A program made the translations under genes and the position numbers. The notes beneath the pieces were generated by a model, which saw only the letters and a list, made by a program, of their open reading frames with translations, ran no database searches and was not told where the DNA came from. Of a DNA stretch of 18,861 nt, positions 13,822-18,861 are shown piece by piece; the stretch's first letter is position 1; the number at the start of each line of letters is the position of its first letter. Source of the DNA: Candidatus Tectimicrobiota bacterium (GTDB lineage: Bacteria; UBA8248; JACPRG01); NCBI GenBank assembly GCA_016190025.1, contig JACPRG010000093.1, positions 1 to 18,861 on the forward strand, given 5' to 3'.

Positions 13822-14295
13822 ATGCTTTTGCAGATTCACTCCTGGACGGCGACTGTCTATCTGGCCTGCCTGCTCTGGATGGCGATCTGGATTCCCCTCC
13901 TGCGCCGTCTCCCCCCGGAGACCTGCATGAGCCGGTTCGCCAAGGCGCTGGTCTTCTATCATCCCTTTGTCCTGGTCCTGCTGGGGGTTCTCTTGATGAC
14001 GGGCGCGATGCTGATCACCGAGCTGAAGATCCAGATCGGCGTCCGGTTTTTCGAGGTCGTGTTCCACAGCCTCGGCCAGAAACTCCTGATCTTTTTCGTC
14101 ATCGCCTTGTACAGCTCCCACATGTTCTTCGGGATCGGCCTCAAGGTGACCCGGGCCAACGCCCCTTTGGAGCTGCGGCAGTTCGAGATGCCCCTCGACG
14201 ACCAGCTTCGGAGCCTGCGGCGGATTCACACCGGGACCCTCGTCAACCTGCTCCTGGCGGCCTATGCCTATTACCTGGGCTATGGGATGATCTAA
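13822..14295 (+). CDS. Four-helix membrane protein, CopD/HemJ-like in character
   Basis: A 157-aa integral membrane protein with predicted helices at about 8-28, 44-64, 88-107 and 136-154. Histidines near helix ends (His6, His47, His82, His100, His136) recall CopD-like and HemJ-like membrane proteins that bind copper or haem, but no signature is strong enough to assign one. The ATG at 13822 is preferred because GAGGAAA (13811-13817) lies just upstream; the frame stays open 5' but that part is not membrane-like. It is divergent from the M24 gene across 257 bp in which I see no gene and no convincing promoter, and it lies 79 bp before the sulfurtransferase gene on the same strand. Confidence 0.7.
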   Translation: MLLQIHSWTATVYLACLLWMAIWIPLLRRLPPETCMSRFAKALVFYHPFVLVLLGVLLMTGAMLITELKIQIGVRFFEVVFHSLGQKLLIFFVIALYSSHMFFGIGLKVTRANAPLELRQFEMPLDDQLRSLRRIHTGTLVNLLLAAYAYYLGYGMI

Positions 14296-14329
14296 ACGTG
14301 GGGGCGTTTCCCCTGGTTTTCCTCGGCCG

Positions 14330-14350
14330 CTGAACCGGCGGCGGTTTCAG
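14330..14350 (+). repeat. Hairpin between the membrane protein and sulfurtransferase genes
   Basis: CTGAACCG (14330-14337) and CGGTTTCAG (14342-14350) pair with one bulged T around a GCGG loop. There is no T-run after it, so it may be only a weak terminator or a leader structure for the downstream gene. Confidence 0.4.
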
Positions 14351-14374
14351 GTTCGAGTCGGGGAGGCGCGTCTT

Positions 14375-15214
14375 TTGGAACGGCACGGTTCTCCGCATCT
14401 GGTTGAGACGGGGTGGCTGGCCGACCGCCTGGAGGACCCGCGCGTCCGCGCCGTCGAGGTCGATTGGGACCCGGCGGACGGCTACGACCGGGGCCACATC
14501 CCCGGCGCGCTTTGCTGGCGCTGGAAGGAGGACCTCTGGCACCCCACGAGCCGCGAATTCCTGGAAGGAGACGCCTTCCGGGGGCTCATGAGCCGATCCG
14601 GCGTCCGTTCCGACGCCGCGGTCGTTCTCTACGGCGATTCGACCCGGTTCGCGACGTATGCGCTCTTTTTCCTTCAGCTGCGGGGCCACGCCGACGCCCG
14701 CATTCTCCACGGCGGCCGCACCCGGTGGATCGCGGAGGGCCGTCCCTTGACGCGCGAGGTCCCGTCGCCGAGGGCGGCGGACTATCGCCCGGGGCCTCCC
14801 GATCCGGGCATTCGCGCCACGCGGGAGGACATCCTGGCCAGCCTGGGGGACAAGAGCCGGCTGCTTCTCGACGTCCGCTCGGCCGAGGAATACCGCGGGG
14901 AGCGGGTCGCGCCTCCGGGCATGGCCGACTGCGGGGCCGAGCGGGCGGGGCGCATTCCGGGCGCGGCGCACCTGCCCTGGGCCGACCTGGTCCGGGAGGA
15001 CGATACGTTTCTCTCCCCTCCGGACCTCCGGTCCCGGTTCGAGGCCGCCGGCGCCACGCCCGACCGGGACATCATCGTCTATTGCCGGATGAGCCATCGC
15101 GCGTCGCTGGTCTGGTTCGTCCTGAAGCACCTGATGGGCTATCCGCGCGCGCGGAGCTACGACGGCTCCTGGACCGAGTGGGGGAGCATGGTCGGGATGC
15201 CCATCGAGCGGTGA
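14375..15214 (+). CDS. Tandem-rhodanese sulfurtransferase (thiosulfate/3-mercaptopyruvate type)
   Basis: A 279-aa protein with two rhodanese domains, the usual build for thiosulfate or 3-mercaptopyruvate sulfurtransferases that move sulfane sulfur via a cysteine persulfide. The N-terminal domain (about 8-130, with GHIPGAL) is catalytically silent: Asp88 sits where a cysteine would be (VVLYGDSTR). The C-terminal domain (about 145-275) has LLDVRSAEEY, GRIPGAAHLPW and the active loop YCRMSHRAS with Cys237, then the family ending SYDGSWTEWGSMVGMPIE. The CRMSHR loop is closer to actinobacterial CysA2-type loops than to the CGSGVTA loop of SseA, so substrate preference is open. The TTG start at 14375 follows GGGGAGG at good distance. 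Confidence 0.92.
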   Translation: MERHGSPHLVETGWLADRLEDPRVRAVEVDWDPADGYDRGHIPGALCWRWKEDLWHPTSREFLEGDAFRGLMSRSGVRSDAAVVLYGDSTRFATYALFFLQLRGHADARILHGGRTRWIAEGRPLTREVPSPRAADYRPGPPDPGIRATREDILASLGDKSRLLLDVRSAEEYRGERVAPPGMADCGAERAGRIPGAAHLPWADLVREDDTFLSPPDLRSRFEAAGATPDRDIIVYCRMSHRASLVWFVLKHLMGYPRARSYDGSWTEWGSMVGMPIER

Positions 15215-15271
15215 GGGTCCTAGACCGGACCTCTTCCCGGAGATGGAGAGGCGGGGGGACGCCGCCGCGCC

Positions 15272-15859
15272 TCACTGGCCGAGGAAGCTGGAAAGCCCCA
15301 GGCGGATCATCCGGATGGCGATGGCCGCCAAAAGGAGGCTGGCGATTTTCGAGATCGCCCTAGACCATGCGTCGCCCAAAACCCGCCGGAACCATTCGCT
15401 CGCCGACAGGACGAGCCAGGCGAACAGGAGGTTCAACACCAGCGCCCAGAGGGTGGCGGCGAATCCGTGCTCGTCCACGAGCACCAGAAGGGTCGTCAGC
15501 AGGGCCGGTCCCGCGATGAGAGGCGTGCCGATGGGGACGACGGCCACGGCGGTTCCCGGCCGCCTTCTCCCCTTGCCCGGCTGGACGATGTCCAGGATGG
15601 ACAGGCTGAGGAGCACGAGGCCGCCCCCGACCTGGAAGTCGGCGGCGGTAATCTCGAGGAAGTTGAAGACCTGCCTGGCCAGGAACAAGAACCCCAGGCT
15701 CAGCGCCGCGGCGGTCAGGATCGCCTGCCGGACGAGGCCCCTCCGGCTTTCTCCTGGAACGTTTTCCATGAAACCGAAGTAGAGGGGAAGGACGCCCAAG
15801 ATGTCGATGGCCACGAAGATGGGGACGGCCGCGAGGGCCAGGCTGACCAGGAACTGCAT
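15272..15859 (-). CDS. MarC-family integral membrane protein
   Basis: A 195-aa membrane protein of the MarC (UPF0056) family with about six helices. Conserved segments are AIDILGVLPLYFGF near the N-terminus, FLEITAADFQVGGGLVLL in the middle and VPIGTPLIAGPALLTTLL, the most diagnostic stretch. The family's function is not established; the old link to multiple antibiotic resistance in E. coli was not upheld. The ATG at 15859 is chosen because the product then begins directly at the first helix and GGAG lies about 9 bases upstream. The frame continues upstream without membrane-like sequence. The gene converges with the sulfurtransferase across 57 bp and lies 198 bp downstream of the Ste24-like protease gene. 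Confidence 0.9.
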   Translation of the reverse strand: MQFLVSLALAAVPIFVAIDILGVLPLYFGFMENVPGESRRGLVRQAILTAAALSLGFLFLARQVFNFLEITAADFQVGGGLVLLSLSILDIVQPGKGRRRPGTAVAVVPIGTPLIAGPALLTTLLVLVDEHGFAATLWALVLNLLFAWLVLSASEWFRRVLGDAWSRAISKIASLLLAAIAIRMIRLGLSSFLGQ

Positions 15860-16033
15860 CGAAGGCGCTCCGGAATGGGTTGAACGGCCGGAGGAATCCC
15901 TCTTTCCGCGCCCGGGAGAGGACGGGGATATCTTACCACCTGTTTCAAGCGGGCTTCCCGCAGAGGGTTTCGGGCGGGGATGAGAGCCCACCGCCTCTCC
16001 CGGAAAGATTGGCCTGGAAGATCGAAGATCGGC

Positions 16034-16051
16034 CTGGGTGATTGAACCCAG
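16034..16051 (-). terminator. Small hairpin just after the Ste24-like gene
   Basis: CTGGGT (16034-16039) and ACCCAG (16046-16051) form a perfect 6-bp stem directly downstream of the minus-strand stop at 16058. There is no T-run, so it may protect a 3' end rather than terminate alone. A diverged direct repeat, GGCCTGG followed by an AT-GAA word, surrounds it (16013 and 16031). Confidence 0.35.
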
Positions 16052-16057
16052 CCGGTT

Positions 16058-17278
16058 TTACGCCCGCCGGGGCGACGGGCCTTCATCCCCGCCCGTCGAA
16101 AGCTCCCGCCGGAATTCCTCCGCCCGCTCGATGCGGCGCCTGACGGACGGATGGCTGTAGAACAGGCGCTCCACCCACGGGGAGGGGGATTCCTCCGCCA
16201 GGTTCAGCCGCGAGAGCTTCCGCATGGCCGAGATGAAGGCGTCCGGGCGCCGCGTCGCGTGCAGGGCGTAGTCGTCGCAGCCCGCCTCGATCCTCCGGGA
16301 AACCGATCGAGCGAAGGGGGCGGCGATCCAGGCGGCCCCGCCCAGGACGAGGAAGACGAGGGGGAGGCCGGCCGGGTCGGCGGCGGACCCCAGTCCCAGG
16401 AGCGGGCCGAGGCTCTCGAGGGCGCGCGCCACGGCGAAAAAAGCGCCGGTTCCGAGGGCCGCCTGGGCGGCGATGAGCTTGGGGATGTGCCGCCTCTTGT
16501 GGTGCGCGAGCTCGTGGGCGAGGACGACGGCGGTTTCCTCCGGCGTGAAATGGGACAGCAGGGTGTCGCTGAGCAGGATGCGGCGCGTCCGCCCCAGGCC
16601 GGTGAGGGCGGCCGTGGCGGCGCGGCTCTTGCGACCCAGGTCGAATTCATAGACGCCGCGCACCTCAGCGCCCGCGTTGCGGGCCAGCTCGGCGAGCCGG
16701 CGCTCCAGCGCCTCGTCCCGCACGCGCCGCGTCTTGAAGAAAAGCGGCATCAGGAGGACGGGGGCCAGATAGTTCCCCAGGGTCAGAAACAGGAGCAAGA
16801 CCAGACCGGCCCACAGGGGAAAGATCCAAGGCCCTTTCGTTCTCAGCAGCCAGGAGAGGGCCTCGACGCCCAACAGACCCAGGAAGAGACCGATGAAGAG
16901 CCCTTTCGCCTGATCCCGCCACCACTCGGCCGGGGTCTGGCGGGAAAGGCCGAATGTCCGCGGGAGCCGGTAGCCGCCGTAGATGTCCAGGGGAAGGCTC
17001 AGGACCTCGTAGCCGAGAATCAGCAGGGCGGAAAAGACGGCCGCCTCCAGCCAGGGGTTCTCCGTCCAGCTTCGGATCCATCCGGCGAGGGCGCGCGAGA
17101 GGCCGGACGCGAGGGCCGCGACCAGAAAGGAAAAGCCCAGCGCGGAGCGGGCGATCCCCACGAGGCGTCCGATGCGGTGATAGCGCCGCGCTTGGTCCTG
17201 CGCGGAGTCGGGCCCGTGTTCCTCACGGGCCGGCTCCGGCTCACCCTGGGGCGGCCCTTCTTGCGGGAGAGTCTCCAT
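16058..17278 (-). CDS. Ste24-like M48 membrane zinc endopeptidase
   Basis: A 406-aa polytopic membrane protease of the M48A type (CAAX prenyl protease 1 relatives). It has a charged cytoplasmic N-terminus of about 30 residues and hydrophobic segments near 43-65, 77-97, 125-150, 152-180, 272-290 and 303-322. Zinc motif HELAHH lies at 255-260 and the third ligand Glu331 in RRIEAGCDDYAL, followed by a conserved Asp335. Family-typical stretches include PLDIYGGYRLPRTFGLS, VRGVYEFDLGRKSRAATAAL and FYSHPSVRRRIE. Bacteria rarely prenylate proteins, so it is more likely to act in membrane protein quality control. The ATG at 17278 is the first sensible start, with a weak ribosome-binding site; the longer frame upstream overlaps thiL antisense. 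Confidence 0.9.
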   Translation of the reverse strand: METLPQEGPPQGEPEPAREEHGPDSAQDQARRYHRIGRLVGIARSALGFSFLVAALASGLSRALAGWIRSWTENPWLEAAVFSALLILGYEVLSLPLDIYGGYRLPRTFGLSRQTPAEWWRDQAKGLFIGLFLGLLGVEALSWLLRTKGPWIFPLWAGLVLLLFLTLGNYLAPVLLMPLFFKTRRVRDEALERRLAELARNAGAEVRGVYEFDLGRKSRAATAALTGLGRTRRILLSDTLLSHFTPEETAVVLAHELAHHKRRHIPKLIAAQAALGTGAFFAVARALESLGPLLGLGSAADPAGLPLVFLVLGGAAWIAAPFARSVSRRIEAGCDDYALHATRRPDAFISAMRKLSRLNLAEESPSPWVERLFYSHPSVRRRIERAEEFRRELSTGGDEGPSPRRA

Positions 17279-17493
17279 CGACGGGGTTCCGGGCGCGGAG
17301 TCGGCGGCCGAGAACCAGTCTATCCTCCCTCTTGGCCCCGCGCAATCCGGACCCACAGGGGCTCGGGAGATCAAATCCGTTTTTGGAAGCCTCCCGGGCG
17401 GGAGAGGCCGGCCCGTCCGGGCCGAGACAAAACGCCGCCCAGGCGGTATCCTATCTGGAACGGCGAGGAGGCGGCCTCTCGGGGAAGCGTCAG

Positions 17494-18531
17494 ATGCGAG
17501 TCGGGGACGTCGGGGAATTCGGGCTGATCGACCGCTTGAGGCGGCGTCTCGGCGAGGGGGGGGAGTCGGGCGTCGTTCTGCCCAACGGCGACGACTGCGC
17601 GGGGCTCGTCTTTTCGCCGGGCCGGTGGGTGCTGGCGACGAGCGACATGATGGTGGAAGGGGAGCACTTTCTCCGGCGCCACGGCTCCCCCCGCGGGCTC
17701 GGCCGCAAGGCACTGGCCGTCAACCTCAGCGACATCGCCGCCATGGGGGGAGCGCCGAGGTTCGCCCTGGTCTCCATCGCCGTCCCGGAAGACACGCCCT
17801 GCGAGTACCTGGAGGCCCTCTATGACGGCCTGCGCGAGGAAGGGGAGGAGCACGGGACGGTGGTCGTCGGGGGCAACGTGTCGCGCTGCCGCTCCGGGAT
17901 CGTCCTGGACGTCCACCTCCTGGGAGAGGCGGACCCGGACAAGGTCCTCCGGCGCTCCGGGGCGCGCCCCGGAGACGCCCTGATGGTCACCGGCACCCTC
18001 GGCGACGCCGCCGTGGGCCTTCGCCTCCTGCTGGACACCGGGGACTCGGCGGAGAAGGCGGAATCCGCGTTCTCTCCTTCCGAGAGGTCCCTCGTCGAGG
18101 CCCTGCTGCGGCCGAGGCCCCGCGTGCGCGAGGGCCGGGCCATTGCGGAATCGGGCGCCGCCACGGCGATGATCGACGTGAGCGACGGCCTCTCCGGGGA
18201 CGTTTGTCACATCTGCGAGGCGAGCCGCGTGGGGGTCGCCCTGGACGCCGAAGCCTTTCCCGTCTCCGACGCCCTCCGGGAGGTCGCGGCCCGGTGGGGC
18301 ATGACCCCGGCCGACTTGGCCCTCGCGGGAGGGGAGGACTACGAGCTGCTCCTGGCCGTCCGCCCGGAGGAAGCCGAAAACCTGGCCGCGCGGGTCTTCC
18401 AGGAAACGGGGACCCGCCTCACGGCCATCGGTCGGTTCACGGAGGAGGCGCGGGGCCGGACCGTCCTGCGGGCCGGGCGGGAGACTCCCCTTGAGGTCAC
18501 GAGCTACGACCACCTGAAAAGGCGGGCGTGA
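17494..18531 (+). CDS. thiL: Thiamine-monophosphate kinase
   Basis: Phosphorylates thiamine monophosphate to thiamine diphosphate, the last step of cofactor synthesis. The 345-aa product has the family motifs in order: NGDDCA (31-36), TSDMMVEGEHF (49-59), VNLSDIAAMGG (76-86), GGNVSR (126-131, where many have GGDT), GDALMVTGTLGDAAVGL, MIDVSDGLSGD and GGEDYELL. The ATG at 17494 begins at the conserved GEFGLI segment with GGGGAAG upstream. The frame is open for another 180 codons 5', but that part is antisense to the Ste24-like gene. It is divergent from that gene across 215 bp, where I see only a short hairpin (CTCCCG/CGGGAG, near 17390-17405) and no other gene. Confidence 0.96.
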   Translation: MRVGDVGEFGLIDRLRRRLGEGGESGVVLPNGDDCAGLVFSPGRWVLATSDMMVEGEHFLRRHGSPRGLGRKALAVNLSDIAAMGGAPRFALVSIAVPEDTPCEYLEALYDGLREEGEEHGTVVVGGNVSRCRSGIVLDVHLLGEADPDKVLRRSGARPGDALMVTGTLGDAAVGLRLLLDTGDSAEKAESAFSPSERSLVEALLRPRPRVREGRAIAESGAATAMIDVSDGLSGDVCHICEASRVGVALDAEAFPVSDALREVAARWGMTPADLALAGGEDYELLLAVRPEEAENLAARVFQETGTRLTAIGRFTEEARGRTVLRAGRETPLEVTSYDHLKRRA

Positions 18532-18537
18532 TTTTCC

Positions 18538-18608
18538 GGGAGCGCCTCTCGAAAGGTGCTCTCCCCCGCCTGTGCGTTGCACGCAGACAGGGCGGTCTTT
18601 GGGTTTTT
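18538..18608. terminator. Two-hairpin terminator region between convergent thiL and selB
   Basis: A first imperfect hairpin pairs GGGAGC and CCT (18538-18547) with AGG and GCTCTCCC (18554-18565). A second pairs CCGCC, TGT and GCGT (18566-18577) with ACGC, ACA and GGCGG (18581-18595), leaving small bulges. The second is followed by TCTTTGGGTTTTT (18596-18608), a fair T-tract for thiL transcription. The T-tract runs into the selB stop codon on the other strand. Confidence 0.65.
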
Positions 18609-18861
18609 ACTTCTCCCGCAGCACCCGGTTGTCGCCGACCCGCATCGTGAATCGGGTGGAGTCCAGGTGTTCGAGGAGCGGGATGGCGTGCTTGCGGGTG
18701 ATCCCCAACAGGTCCCGGAAGCCGGATGCGGAGATCTCCCCGTTCTTCGCGAGATGAGCCGCCAGGGTCTCCTTGACCTTCTCCAGGCTTTCGCGGTGGT
18801 AGAGGAGATCGTCCTTGACGCGGATGAGCGCCCCCTCCCCCACCAGGACCTCAATCACCGC
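18607..18861 (-). CDS. selB: Selenocysteine-specific elongation factor SelB, C-terminal end (rest outside window)
   Basis: Only the last 84 residues are in the window; the frame stays open to the right edge. They match the final winged-helix domain of SelB, the part that binds the SECIS hairpin in selenoprotein mRNAs: a stretch like GEGALIRVKDDLLYHRESLE, then ISASGFRDLLGITRKHAIPL and LLEHLDSTRFTMRVGDNRVL. The motif with RK.AIPLLE.LD..-.T.RVGD.RVL is characteristic. SelB brings Sec-tRNA to UGA codons, so the genome should also carry selA, selC, selD and selenoproteins, which are likely nearby or elsewhere. No selC tRNA is visible here. Confidence 0.88.
   Translation of the reverse strand, partial: AVIEVLVGEGALIRVKDDLLYHRESLEKVKETLAAHLAKNGEISASGFRDLLGITRKHAIPLLEHLDSTRFTMRVGDNRVLREK

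Noticed and set aside
18529..18565. thiL TGA as a selenocysteine codon with the following hairpin as SECIS
   Set aside because: ThiL already has its full family length and ordinary C-terminus at this TGA, and the hairpin pair fits a terminator between convergent genes.

Overview
The window is GC-rich bacterial chromosome. It looks Gram-negative: it has a lipobox-bearing M48 metalloprotease, a secreted YceI-like protein, a sigma-54-type promoter and a near-ideal IHF site. Coding capacity for SelB shows that the organism uses selenocysteine. GC-rich third positions and frequent GTG/TTG starts fit lineages such as the former Deltaproteobacteria, NC10, Rokubacteria or Acidobacteria, but the sequence does not let me name the phylum.

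Layout, left to right. (1) Positions 1-881 hold the end of a response-regulator receiver domain, an AT-richer non-coding stretch with an IHF-like site and a sigma-54 promoter, and a 72-residue orphan gene. (2) Positions 882-1355 are a non-coding array of about ten different short palindromes. (3) Positions 1356-7482 are a plus-strand housekeeping cluster: tmk, holB, ricT (PSP1 family), metG and a TatD-radical SAM fusion, with overlapping or close genes. (4) Positions 7667-8935 encode an M48 lipoprotein with TPR repeats. (5) Positions 8936-9261 are a second palindrome array between convergent genes; it shares short words with the first. (6) Positions 9258-13564 are a minus-strand cluster read in the order M24-fold protein, M20 peptidase, type III polyketide synthase, YceI-like protein. 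(7) Positions 13822-15214 encode a four-helix membrane protein and a tandem-rhodanese sulfurtransferase. (8) Positions 15272-17278 (minus) encode a MarC-family membrane protein and a Ste24-like M48 membrane protease. (9) Positions 17494-18531 are thiL, which converges on the 3' end of selB at the right edge across a two-hairpin terminator region.

How the genes work together. tmk-holB-ricT-metG-tatD is a recognisable conserved bacterial grouping (dTTP supply, clamp loading, RNA-processing accessory factor, tRNA charging, TatD hydrolase). The minus-strand cluster is not a grouping I recognise. The polyketide synthase and the YceI-like lipid-binding-fold protein overlap by 7 bp, so a lipid or quinone-like product and its carrier is a reasonable hypothesis. 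The M24 protein upstream has lost most of its metal ligands. No phage, IS, CRISPR, rRNA or tRNA genes were seen. The points most worth following up are the IHF/sigma-54-controlled orphan gene, the M24 protein with lost ligands, the synthase-YceI pair, the TatD-radical SAM fusion, and the palindrome arrays, one of which looks like a palindrome inserted into another with a 4-bp duplication.
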